Assembly (NCBI GenBank): GCA_021802045.1
Contig: JAKABB010000008.1
Span: 1-53,399, forward strand
Direction: 5' to 3'
From: a bacterium
GTDB lineage: Bacteria > Chloroflexota > Dormibacteria > Aeolococcales > Bog-877
DNA: 53,399 bases
Positions 28,118 through 36,340 of the stretch are shown piece after piece. The position numbers and the translations under genes are program-made. Each line of letters begins with the position of its first letter. The stretch's first letter is position 1. Under the pieces are notes generated by a model. That model worked only from the letters and a program-made list of their open reading frames with translations, searched no databases and was not told where the DNA came from.

Positions 28118-28816
28118 GTGACGCTTCACGTGCCCGAGCCCTTGCAGCGCGCAGACCGCCGACTCGTCAACGAGGTCCACGAACGGCTGCGGGAGATGAT
28201 CGCCAGCGGCGAGTTCACTCCCGATACCCGCCTCTACCAGGAACGACTCGCCGCCAGCCTGGCCGTCAGCCGGACGCCGCTGCGGGAGGCCCTCCTTCGC
28301 CTGGAGCGGGAGGGGCTCGTCTACACCGTGCCCGGCCGGGGGATGTTCGTCCGCAACTTCACACCCGAACAGGCCGCTGACCTCTATCAGCTCCGGGACG
28401 TCCTCGAACCCCTGGCGGCGCGCCTGGCCTGCGAGCGCGCCAGCGACGAGCAGATGGCCCGGCTCGAGGCCATCCAGCGCCAACACGAGCGCGACTACCC
28501 GGTCGATGTGGTCGAAGCCTTTCGCGGCAACTTCGACCTGCACACATCCCTGGTGGCACCGTGTCCGAATCACCGGCTGTGCGAATTCCTCCGCGACATC
28601 TGGGGCCAGAACTCGGCCCTGCTGATCTTCGGCTACTACACCCACAACGTCGGCGCGGTCAGCACCATGGTCACCGAGCACCGGGCGATCGTCGACGCGT
28701 TCGTCCAGCGGGATGCCCCGACCGTCGAGCGCCTGCTCCGGCAGCACATCCAGGATGCTTCGGAGTCGCTGATCCGGCGCCTCCATCAGTCCGACGGGAC
28801 AGGGGAGGGACGATAG
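28118..28816 (+). CDS. GntR family (FCD subgroup) transcriptional regulator
   Basis: A 232-residue regulator with an N-terminal winged helix (VNEVHERLREMIASGEF, SRTPLREALLRLEREGLV, VPGRGMFV) and a helical FCD ligand domain with DLYQLRDVLEP and conserved His residues for metal or carboxylate binding. FCD regulators usually sense organic acids or amino acids. I chose GTG 28118; GTG 28130 is also possible and upstream in-frame sequence is promoter. It sits between the permease and the glxB-like gene, separated from the latter by one base. Confidence 0.88.
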   Translation: MTLHVPEPLQRADRRLVNEVHERLREMIASGEFTPDTRLYQERLAASLAVSRTPLREALLRLEREGLVYTVPGRGMFVRNFTPEQAADLYQLRDVLEPLAARLACERASDEQMARLEAIQRQHERDYPVDVVEAFRGNFDLHTSLVAPCPNHRLCEFLRDIWGQNSALLIFGYYTHNVGAVSTMVTEHRAIVDAFVQRDAPTVERLLRQHIQDASESLIRRLHQSDGTGEGR

Positions 28817-28817
28817 C

Positions 28818-29786
28818 GTGTGCGGACAGTGCGGCTTGATCCTTGAACGCGCCGGTCCAGTGGGCCACCTTCTCCGCGTCATGGAAGGGGCCATGCTTCA
28901 CCGGGGACCGGATTCCACCGGCTTCGCCCTCTACGGGGAGGAGCCGAAGTCCGGACGCATCGTCGTGCGGACCCGCATCGCCGATGGGACCGGGGCGGAC
29001 AGGGTCGCGGGGCGGGTCGCGGACGAGGTGGCGCGCGTCCAGGGGCAGCTCGCCGGCGAGCCCGATGTCCGCATGAGCCTTGGCGGCGACGCCGCTCTGT
29101 GTCGCCTGCTCGTTAACTTCGATGGCCCGCCGGCCGTCCTGCTCGCCGCCATCGAGGGCGTCGAAGGCGTCTACGTCCACTCCATGGGCCGGCGCCTCGA
29201 GATCATCAAGGACGTCGGGACCGCCGAGCAAGTGGCCGCGCGTCACGGCGTGGACCAGTTCATCGGCACCCACGGGCTGGCGCACTCGCGGCTGGCCACC
29301 GAGTCCACCGTCGATGTGGAGATGTCGCACCCGTTCTGGGCCCGCCCCTATCTCGACGTGGCGATCACGCACAACGGGCAGCTCACCAACTTCCACAAGA
29401 TGCGACGTCTCATGAGCCAGCGAGGCCTCCAGTTCCTGACCGACAACGACTCGGAGCTGATCTCGGTCTACATCGCGGAACAGCTGTCGTTGGGACGATC
29501 CCTGGAGGATGCTCTGCGGCGCTCGATCACTGACCTGGACGGAGTCTTCACATACCTGCTCTCCACAGCGGACGCAGTGGGGTGCGCCACCGACCCGCTC
29601 GCCATCAAGCCGCTGGTCCTGAGCCACGTGGCCGGCACCGTGGCCATGGCCACCGAGGAGCAGGCCATTCGGCAGGTGTTCGACTCCGAGCTGGTCACCG
29701 AGTACGTTCGGGAGGGCGCGGTGGTCGTGTGGGATGTCGCGCGTACCAGCAGATCTGCAGTGGGGGCACACAGTGAACCGCAGTGA
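28818..29786 (+). CDS. Class II glutamine amidotransferase, GlxB/MgsA-like
   Basis: A 322-residue Ntn-hydrolase whose second residue is the catalytic cysteine (MCGQCG), which becomes N-terminal after Met removal. HRGPDSTGFALYG, GTHGLAHSRLATES and ITHNGQLTNF are the standard glutaminase motifs. It matches the stand-alone glutaminase subunit of three-part glutamate-synthase-like enzymes (GlxB, or MgsA of N-methylglutamate synthase), which releases ammonia from glutamine or moves a gamma-glutamyl group. GTG at 28818 follows a good GGAGGGA. Its end overlaps the next gene by 14 bases. Confidence 0.88.
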   Translation: MCGQCGLILERAGPVGHLLRVMEGAMLHRGPDSTGFALYGEEPKSGRIVVRTRIADGTGADRVAGRVADEVARVQGQLAGEPDVRMSLGGDAALCRLLVNFDGPPAVLLAAIEGVEGVYVHSMGRRLEIIKDVGTAEQVAARHGVDQFIGTHGLAHSRLATESTVDVEMSHPFWARPYLDVAITHNGQLTNFHKMRRLMSQRGLQFLTDNDSELISVYIAEQLSLGRSLEDALRRSITDLDGVFTYLLSTADAVGCATDPLAIKPLVLSHVAGTVAMATEEQAIRQVFDSELVTEYVREGAVVVWDVARTSRSAVGAHSEPQ

Positions 29787-30513
29787 CTCGGCGGTCCGGA
29801 CCTGGCCTGGCGTTCCCGCCGATGCCGTTCACCTGGACGCTGACGGGCTCGACGCGCGAGAGTTCAACCGGAAACTGCAGGAGTTGGCCCAGGTCCATGA
29901 CCTGCTCGCGGTCGACAATCCCCGGGCCCGTCACAATCTCGGCATCGGGCTGGAGACCGGCGCGGCTCATATCCACTTCCTCGGTAGCGTCGGGTACTAC
30001 TGCGGGGGATTCAATGCCGGAGCCGAGATCACGGTGCACGGCAACGCCGGCTGGGGACTGGGTGAGGCGATGGCCGCTGGACAGATCACGGTCCGCGGCT
30101 CAACCGCCTGGTCGGCGGGAGCGGGCATGCGGGGCGGCACCATCGTCATTACCGGGGACGCCGGGCCCCGTACCGGCATCGCCATGAAGGGCGGGAACAT
30201 CCTGGTCGCCGGCACGGTCGGCTTCATGTCCGGCTTCATGGCTCACCAGGGGAAGCTGGTCGCGCTGGGCGGCGCCGGCGACGCGCTCGGCGCTTCCATG
30301 TACGAGGGCCGCATCTTCGTGGCGGGGCCAGTCGCCGGCCTCGGCGCCGACGCCATCGAGCGCGACCTCGATGGCGTCGACCTTGAGGAGTTGCGCCGCG
30401 ACCTGGCCCAGGCCGGGCTCGCCTGGCCCGCCCAACCCTTGCACAAGATCGAGGCAGAGGGCCGGCTCTGGTACTTCGACAAGCATGACGCCCGCATTTG
30501 GAGAAACATATGA
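29773..30513 (+). CDS. GXGXG-domain subunit, GlxC/MgsB-like
   Basis: A 246-residue protein made mostly of the right-handed beta-helix GXGXG domain of the glutamate synthase large subunit, with repeating glycine-rich turns (GGFNAGAEITVHGNAGWGLGE, GGTIVITGDAG, GRIFVAG). In GltB-like enzymes this domain bridges glutaminase and synthase sites. The start is GTG 29773 behind GGGGG, inside the end of the amidotransferase gene. The stop overlaps the next gene as ATGA. As a separate polypeptide between GlxB- and GlxD-like partners it matches the MgsB/GlxC subunit. Confidence 0.87.
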   Translation: MNRSDSAVRTWPGVPADAVHLDADGLDAREFNRKLQELAQVHDLLAVDNPRARHNLGIGLETGAAHIHFLGSVGYYCGGFNAGAEITVHGNAGWGLGEAMAAGQITVRGSTAWSAGAGMRGGTIVITGDAGPRTGIAMKGGNILVAGTVGFMSGFMAHQGKLVALGGAGDALGASMYEGRIFVAGPVAGLGADAIERDLDGVDLEELRRDLAQAGLAWPAQPLHKIEAEGRLWYFDKHDARIWRNI

Positions 30514-31877
30514 GCAGCCCTCATGGCTCGGCAGGCGACAACCCGACGGGTCGGCCCGAGTACGGAGGGATGCGCGAGAGTCCGCTCTGGGATCGCTATA
30601 CCATCGAGGAGATCCAGGCCAAGGCCCAGCTGGGACGGTACCGGATCAGCGGCTTCTCGCTGCACCGCCGCATACCGCGCCTCGACGATCTGGTGTTCCT
30701 GCCGGCGGCGATGACCCGGCTACCGCTTGAGGGGTACCGGGAGAGCTGCGAGACCAAGACCGTCCTCGGGGCCCGGCACGGCTGCGCCAAGCCGATCGAA
30801 CTCTCCGTCCCCGTCTACATCACCTCGATGTCCTTCGGGGCCCTCTCCTGGAACGCCAAGGCCGCCCTCGGACGAGCGGCGTCGGCCATCGGCACCTGCA
30901 CCTGCACCGGTGAGGGCGGGATGCTCGCCGAAGAGCGCGAGGAATCCTCCCTCCTCGTCTATCAGATGACGCCGTCGCGCTACATGCTGGACCTGGAGCA
31001 CCTGCGTCGCGCCGATGCGATCGAGGTCGCCATGGGGCAGGGGGCCAAGCCGGGCACCGGCGGCCTGCTGCCCGGGGCCAAGGTGGCCGATCGCGTCGCG
31101 GAGATGCGCACCCTGCCGAAGGGCATCGATCAGCGCTCGGCCGTGCGGCACCCGGACTTTCTCGGGGCCGACGACATGGAGGTCAAGCTGGAGGAGCTGC
31201 GGATCGCCACCGACAACCAGGTGCCGATCTTCGTCAAGATGCCGGCGACCCGGGTGCGCGAGGACGTCAAGATGGCGGCCAAGGCCGGGGCCGACGTGAT
31301 CGTCGTCGACGGCATGGAGGGAGCCACCGGTGCCTCTCCGGAGTTCCTCCTGGACCACACCGGCATCCCCACGGTCGCCGCGGTGGCCACGGCCCGCGAG
31401 GCCCTGGAGGAGATGGGACTCTACGGTGAGGTCAACCTGGTCGTGTCCGGCGGCATCGGCAGCGGGGCCGACGCGGCCAAGGCGCTGGCCCTCGGTGCTG
31501 ACGCCGTGGCCATCGGGACCGCCGCGCTCATCGCCCTCAACTGCAACGCTCCGATCTACCAGGACGACTATGCCCGCCTGGGCACGGCGCCTGGCTTCTG
31601 CCACCACTGTCACACCGGCCTGTGCCCGGTGGGGATCACCACCCAGGAGCCGGACCTAGTCGCCCGCCTCGACATCCAGGCGGCCGCCGACCGGGTGGAG
31701 AACTTCATCAATGCCATGGTCCTGGAGATGACGCTGATGGCCAAGGCGTGCGGCAAGAGCAACGTGCACAACCTTGAGAGCGAGGACTTGCGGGCCTTGA
31801 CCATCGAGGCGGCCGCGATGGCCCACGTCCCCCTGGCCGGGACCGACTGGATTCCGGGCCGTGAGGCCCGCAGATAG
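30510..31877 (+). CDS. FMN-binding glutamate synthase domain subunit, GlxD/MgsC-like
   Basis: A 455-residue TIM-barrel subunit like the central FMN domain of glutamate synthase, with SMSFGALS, GTCTCTGEGGM, GQGAKPGTGG, DGMEGATGAS and the iron-sulfur cysteines in CHHCHTGLCP. It should form glutamate (or an N-alkyl-glutamate) from 2-oxoglutarate and the nitrogen delivered by its partners, using electrons from a ferredoxin-like donor. Start at ATG 30510 after GGAG. No GltD-type reductase is present in the window. In methylotrophs the equivalent MgsABC makes N-methylglutamate. Confidence 0.88.
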   Translation: MSSPHGSAGDNPTGRPEYGGMRESPLWDRYTIEEIQAKAQLGRYRISGFSLHRRIPRLDDLVFLPAAMTRLPLEGYRESCETKTVLGARHGCAKPIELSVPVYITSMSFGALSWNAKAALGRAASAIGTCTCTGEGGMLAEEREESSLLVYQMTPSRYMLDLEHLRRADAIEVAMGQGAKPGTGGLLPGAKVADRVAEMRTLPKGIDQRSAVRHPDFLGADDMEVKLEELRIATDNQVPIFVKMPATRVREDVKMAAKAGADVIVVDGMEGATGASPEFLLDHTGIPTVAAVATAREALEEMGLYGEVNLVVSGGIGSGADAAKALALGADAVAIGTAALIALNCNAPIYQDDYARLGTAPGFCHHCHTGLCPVGITTQEPDLVARLDIQAAADRVENFINAMVLEMTLMAKACGKSNVHNLESEDLRALTIEAAAMAHVPLAGTDWIPGREARR

Positions 31878-31900
31878 GGCCATGCTGCGAAGGGGGCACA

Positions 31901-33217
31901 ATGGACATCACTGAGGTTGAGCGGATCTGCGCGGAGCAGGGGCTCCACACGATCGAGTGCTCGTTCCCAGACGCCCAAGGGGTCCCTCGGGGAAAGAGGA
32001 TCCCGACGGCGCACTTCCTTAAGACCGCGCACCGCGGCTTCGAGCTCGCCAACGCCGCCCTGGTGTGGGGACGCCACAACGACGTCATTCAGGACACCGT
32101 CTACACCAACTTTGGGACCGGCTACCCCGACATGATCGCCGTACCCGACCTCTCCACCTTCCGGCCCGTGCCGTGGCGCCCCGGTGCCGCATCGGTCATC
32201 TGCGACTGCCGCGAGCACGACGGGCGGGAGGTGGCCGTCAGCACCCGGCACGTGCTGAAGCAAGTAGTGGCCGAGGCGCGCCGCATGGGCTACGAGCCCC
32301 AGATCGGGCCCGAGCTGGAGTTCTACGTGCTGGACCAGGCGGGGGCACCGGTGTATCCGGGCACGGACTGCTACAGCCTGACCCGAGGCGCAACGCTGGA
32401 GCCCCTGCTGGGGCGAGTCCGCGAGTCGCTCGGTCAGATGGGGATCGAGGTCGAGGCCTGCAACACCGAGTACGGCCCGGCACAGGTCGAAATCAACATC
32501 CACTACTCCGATGCGCTCGAGGCCGCCGACAACACCATGCGCTTCAAGATGGCCGTCAAGGAGATCGCCTGCGATCTCGGCTACCGGGTGACCTTCATGG
32601 CCAAGCCGTTTGCCGGAGAGTCGGGCTCAGGGTTCCACGTCCACCAGTCGCTGAACGGCTCCGAGAGCGGAGCCAACGCCTTCGGCGGCTCCAGCCCGGA
32701 CGGGCTGGACGGTGACCTGATGGGCCAGTATCTGGCGGGCGTGCTGGCCCACATGGTCGCGATCAACGCTCTCGGCTCCTCCACCATCAACGCCTACAAG
32801 CGGGTGGACGACCACACCTTCGCCCCGACCCAGGTCTGCTGGGGGATGGACAACCGGACCGTCGGCGTCCGCGCCATCGCCGGCCAGGGGCCGGCCAACC
32901 GGCTCGAGTGGCGAGGGGGCGCGGCCGATGCCAACCCGTACCTGGCCATCGCCGGAAGCCTGGCAGCGGGCCTGGACGGGGTCAGGCTGGGCCTGCGCCC
33001 TCCGGCACGGGTCGAGGGAGACGCGTACGCCCGCGCGGAGCTCGCCCCCTTGCCGACCACATTGGAGGCCGGGCTCGACGCCATCGAGCACGACTGCTTC
33101 GCCGAGCGGACGCTGGGGGCGTTCCTGCAGGTCTTCGTCGCGCTCGGACGCCACGAGCTGTCGCTGTGGCGGTCAGCCGTGACGGACTGGGAGCAGGCGC
33201 GCTACATGGACGACTGA
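31901..33217 (+). CDS. Glutamine-synthetase-family gamma-glutamyl ligase (PuuA/GmaS/GlnT-like)
   Basis: A 438-residue GS-fold enzyme with the beta-grasp N-terminus (FPDAQGVPRGKRIP), the metal-binding GPELEFYVL, QVEINIHYSD, and the SGSGFHVHQSL ATP/glutamate loop. The NR...EWRGGAADANPYLA motif supports catalysis. The length and the RGKRIP start resemble gamma-glutamylpolyamine synthetases (PuuA) and other non-nitrogen-assimilating GS relatives. With an amine permease, aldehyde dehydrogenase, DAO-family oxidase and glutamate-synthase-like subunits around it, I infer that it gamma-glutamylates an amine. Which amine (methylamine, putrescine, ethanolamine) is not visible. AGGGGG precedes the ATG. 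Confidence 0.86.
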   Translation: MDITEVERICAEQGLHTIECSFPDAQGVPRGKRIPTAHFLKTAHRGFELANAALVWGRHNDVIQDTVYTNFGTGYPDMIAVPDLSTFRPVPWRPGAASVICDCREHDGREVAVSTRHVLKQVVAEARRMGYEPQIGPELEFYVLDQAGAPVYPGTDCYSLTRGATLEPLLGRVRESLGQMGIEVEACNTEYGPAQVEINIHYSDALEAADNTMRFKMAVKEIACDLGYRVTFMAKPFAGESGSGFHVHQSLNGSESGANAFGGSSPDGLDGDLMGQYLAGVLAHMVAINALGSSTINAYKRVDDHTFAPTQVCWGMDNRTVGVRAIAGQGPANRLEWRGGAADANPYLAIAGSLAAGLDGVRLGLRPPARVEGDAYARAELAPLPTTLEAGLDAIEHDCFAERTLGAFLQVFVALGRHELSLWRSAVTDWEQARYMDD

Positions 33218-33260
33218 CGTCCGGCCGGCGCCAGACCAGTGCCAGTGCAACCGACCAGTC

Positions 33261-33320
33261 ACGAGTGCGACCGTGCCGGGCGAGGGTACCCTCCCCGGCA
33301 GATCACGGGGTCGCACTCGT
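33261..33320 (+). promoter_or_regulatory. Long nested hairpin between the GS-like and aldehyde dehydrogenase genes
   Basis: A 12-bp perfect inverted repeat (ACGAGTGCGACC at 33261-33272 and its complement at 33309-33320) encloses a second, near-perfect palindrome centred on GAGGGTACCCTC (about 33282-33293). The folded element ends about ten bases before the AGGAGGAGG ribosome-binding site of the aldehyde dehydrogenase gene. It lacks a T-run, so it may be a partial terminator, an mRNA-processing stem or a translation-control element. No known riboswitch class was recognised. Confidence 0.6.
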
Positions 33321-33339
33321 CCAGCCAGGAGGAGGGGCC

Positions 33340-34782
33340 ATGACCGCGCGAATGCTGATTGGCGGGGAGTGGACGGCGTCTGTGGGGGGACGCACGTTCG
33401 AGACAATTGACCCCGCGACCGGCGAGGTCCTGGACCTCGTGCCAGAGGGGACGGCCGCAGATGTCGACGCCGCCGTCAGCGCCGCGGCCAAGGCCTTCGA
33501 GGCGCCCGAGTGGGGCGGCATGCTGCCCGCCGCCCGGGCCCGACTGCTCTGGCGCATCGCCGACCTCATCGAGGAGCACGGGGACGAGTTGGCTCGGCTC
33601 GAGACTCGGGACCAGGGCCAGCCCTTGGCTATCAGCAGCGGCATCTCGGTCCCCAACGCGGTCGAGCACTTTCGCTACTACGCCGGTTGGGCCACCAAGC
33701 TCCACGGCCTCACGGTGCCGGTGTCGATCCCAGGCGTTGACTACCGCAACCACCGGGAGCCGCTGGGGGTGTGCGGGTTGATCACCCCCTGGAACTTCCC
33801 GCTGATGATCGCGGCCTGGAAGCTGGCGCCCGCCCTGGTCACCGGGAACACCGTGGTCCTGAAGCCCGCGGAGCAGACACCGCTGTCGACCCTGCGCCTG
33901 GCCGAGCTGTGCCTGGAGGCGGGAGTTCCGAGCGGCGTCCTCAACGTGGTGACGGGCGGCCCCGAGGTCGGACGGGCAATCGTCCGGCATCCGAAGGTGG
34001 CCAAGATCTCCTTCACCGGGTCGACCGAGGTCGGTCGCGAGATCGCGGCCGAGGCGGGGCGTCGGCTCGCCCGCGTCTCACTGGAGCTCGGAGGCAAGGC
34101 TCCGAGCATCATCACCCCGGACGCCGACATCGACGCCATCCTGGAGGGCAACATCATGGGCGGCCTGCTCAACTGTGGGCAGGTCTGCGCGGCATACACA
34201 CGCTTCTACGTCGACCACAAGCGCTCGGGCGAGTTTGCCGAGAAGATCGCCGCCATCGCCGGTGGCATGCATCTGGGCAACGGCCTTGACCCCTCGACCC
34301 ACCTGGGACCGCTGGTATCCCAGGAACAGCTCGATCGCGTCGACCGCTATGTGCGCGCCGGCGAGGCGGCAGGGGCGACCCTCGTCACCGGGGGATCACG
34401 CGCGGACGGCGACCTCGCCGGCGGCTTCTTCTACCGACCGACGGTCTTCGCTGGTGTCGACGACTCGATGACCATCGCCCGGGAGGAGATCTTCGGGCCC
34501 GTCCTCAGCGTCATTGCCTACGAGGACGTGGCGGAGCTTGCCGGCCGGGCCAACGACACCGAGTACGGCCTGGCCGCGGTGGTCTGGTCTCGGGACATCG
34601 GCACCGCCAACCGGCTGGCGCGCCAGATCAGGGCCGGGACCGTGTGGATCAACCTCCCGCCCTTCCTCGACGCCGCCGCTCCCTGGGGCGGGATGAAGGC
34701 CTCGGGGGTCGGGCGGGAAATGGGCTGGGAGGCGATCGCCTCCTACACGGACATCAAGAGCGTCTGGACCAGCCTGGCCTGA
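33340..34782 (+). CDS. NAD(P)-dependent aldehyde dehydrogenase
   Basis: A 480-residue ALDH with PWNFPLMIA, FTGSTEVGREI, the general base in LELGGKAP, the catalytic cysteine in NCGQVCAA, and EEIFGPVLSV. The ATG at 33340 follows a strong AGGAGGAGG. Family members of this type oxidise aminoaldehydes, betaine aldehyde or gamma-glutamyl-aminoaldehydes. Downstream of the GS-like ligase it would oxidise the aldehyde made by the DAO-family oxidase, as PuuC does. Confidence 0.92.
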   Translation: MTARMLIGGEWTASVGGRTFETIDPATGEVLDLVPEGTAADVDAAVSAAAKAFEAPEWGGMLPAARARLLWRIADLIEEHGDELARLETRDQGQPLAISSGISVPNAVEHFRYYAGWATKLHGLTVPVSIPGVDYRNHREPLGVCGLITPWNFPLMIAAWKLAPALVTGNTVVLKPAEQTPLSTLRLAELCLEAGVPSGVLNVVTGGPEVGRAIVRHPKVAKISFTGSTEVGREIAAEAGRRLARVSLELGGKAPSIITPDADIDAILEGNIMGGLLNCGQVCAAYTRFYVDHKRSGEFAEKIAAIAGGMHLGNGLDPSTHLGPLVSQEQLDRVDRYVRAGEAAGATLVTGGSRADGDLAGGFFYRPTVFAGVDDSMTIAREEIFGPVLSVIAYEDVAELAGRANDTEYGLAAVVWSRDIGTANRLARQIRAGTVWINLPPFLDAAAPWGGMKASGVGREMGWEAIASYTDIKSVWTSLA

Positions 34783-34802
34783 CCCCATGCAGAGGGCGAC
34801 AT

Positions 34803-34834
34803 CTCCCGGCGGGGTCATCGCGCCCCGCCGGGAG
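34803..34834. terminator. Bidirectional terminator-like hairpin between convergent genes
   Basis: CTCCCGGCGGGG (34803-34814) pairs perfectly with CCCCGCCGGGAG (34823-34834) around an 8-base loop. It lies between the ends of the plus-strand aldehyde dehydrogenase gene and the minus-strand oxidase gene. There is no T-tract, which is common for terminators in very GC-rich genomes. Confidence 0.7.
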
Positions 34835-34895
34835 GCAGCCTCCTGGGTGGAGCGCGATCCAGCGCTCCGCCGTGTAGCCGGCCCCTGCGGCCGGG

Positions 34896-36254
34896 TCAGA
34901 GCAGGTGCTGCGGCGCGCTCGCCTTCCCCTCACGGAAGCGCCCCAGCCGGAACGGGGTCAGGTCATGGCCACTGCTGCCACGAGTCACAAGCTCCGCGAC
35001 GATGCGTCCAACCGCGGGCGCGATCCCGAAGCCGTGACCGCTCAGCCCGGTGGCCACCACCAGGCCGGCCGCCTGGTCGATGGCATCGATGACGGGGAGG
35101 GCGTCAGGGGTCCCGTCGATCGTCCCCGCCCAGGCCGTGGCCACGTCCAGGCGGAGATCCGGGAAGTAGCGGGTCATCGCCTGCAGGGAACGGGCCACGT
35201 CGGAGTAGAGCGGAGCCTCCTCGAGCGGCTCGCCCGGCCGGCGGGACCTCAGCGCGCCGAGGACCGCGCGCGGCCGGATCCGCAGGTAGGCGCGGTTCTT
35301 CCAATACATCGGCAGGGCCTGACGCGCCCCGCGTGGCGACAGGAGGAATCCCAGCGAGGCGAGGTCGACCCGCACGTCGCCCCGCCCCCCCGACGAGAGC
35401 ACGACTTCGCCTGAGGGTGCCTGCCGGAAGCCGATCTCCCCGGTCCAGACGCAGGCGCTGGTCAACCTCGGCACGGGGCTGGTCAGCGCGACCGTCTGAG
35501 TCACCAACTGGACCGGCATCTCCAGCCCCACGCTGCGGAGCAGCGCCGCCGACCCCACTCCCGCCGCCAGCACCACGTTCGATGCGCCGATGAACCCATC
35601 GTCGGTCAGCACGCCCACGGCGCGCTGACCGGCCGTGACGATCGCCCGGGCCCGGGAATTCTCGCGGATGGTCACGCCCATCGCGCGCAGGGCTCGCGCA
35701 TATCCGTCGACGACCTTCACCGGGTTGGCCTGCCCGTCGCTGGGGGTGAGGATCGCCATCAGGTACCGTCCGGCGAAGCCCGGCACCAGACGGCCCACCT
35801 CGTCGGGTTGGACGATCCGGCTGTCGAGTCCGAAGGTGCGGGCGGTATCGACCCAGCGGCGGTAGTCCTCGGCGCGTTCGGGGCTGTCCGTCAGCCGCAG
35901 GTTGCCCCCCTGGACCCAGTCCAGCTCACACCCCAGCTGGGCTGCGAGCTGGGGCCACATGCGGTTGGCCTCGATCATGATCGGCAGCTCTGCCGCGGCC
36001 CGCCCCTGCTGTCGGATGAAACCCCAGTTGCGCGTGGACTGGGCCGCCCCCACCCGGGCGCTGTCGAGCAGGCACACCTTCATCCCCTCATGGGCCAGAT
36101 GGAAGGCAGCGGCCAGACCCACGACCCCTCCGCCGATCACCACCGCATCCGGCCGGCCCCCCGCCAGATCACGCCCGAGGCGTCGATGGGAGCGCGGCAC
36201 GGTGGGGTCGTCCGTCCCTCGCCCGAGCTCGGGATCAGCCGACCCTATCTCCAT
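34896..36254 (-). CDS. FAD-dependent oxidoreductase of the DAO family
   Basis: A 452-residue flavoprotein with a Rossmann FAD motif (AVVIGGGVVGLAAAFHLA near residue 38), STRNWGFIRQQGR after it, and a C-terminal GLSGHGFGIAPAVG flavin loop. DAO-family enzymes oxidise amines and amino acids: glycine/sarcosine oxidases, D-amino acid dehydrogenases, PuuB. The first 35 residues are extra relative to the family core, and GGAGGAGGG precedes the ATG. Placed convergent to the GS-like/ALDH genes, it could oxidise the gamma-glutamylated amine, completing a PuuA-PuuB-PuuC-like set, although its own promoter is separate. It could also be a sarcosine/N-methylglutamate-type oxidase. Confidence 0.85.
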   Translation of the reverse strand: MEIGSADPELGRGTDDPTVPRSHRRLGRDLAGGRPDAVVIGGGVVGLAAAFHLAHEGMKVCLLDSARVGAAQSTRNWGFIRQQGRAAAELPIMIEANRMWPQLAAQLGCELDWVQGGNLRLTDSPERAEDYRRWVDTARTFGLDSRIVQPDEVGRLVPGFAGRYLMAILTPSDGQANPVKVVDGYARALRAMGVTIRENSRARAIVTAGQRAVGVLTDDGFIGASNVVLAAGVGSAALLRSVGLEMPVQLVTQTVALTSPVPRLTSACVWTGEIGFRQAPSGEVVLSSGGRGDVRVDLASLGFLLSPRGARQALPMYWKNRAYLRIRPRAVLGALRSRRPGEPLEEAPLYSDVARSLQAMTRYFPDLRLDVATAWAGTIDGTPDALPVIDAIDQAAGLVVATGLSGHGFGIAPAVGRIVAELVTRGSSGHDLTPFRLGRFREGKASAPQHLL

Positions 36255-36340
36255 CCACCCTCCTCCGACCGCTCACGGCCTCCGTCGCAGGATGGACCGC
36301 GCGGAAGGAGCAGCCCGGGCCGGGCTGAGGACGCCATCGA

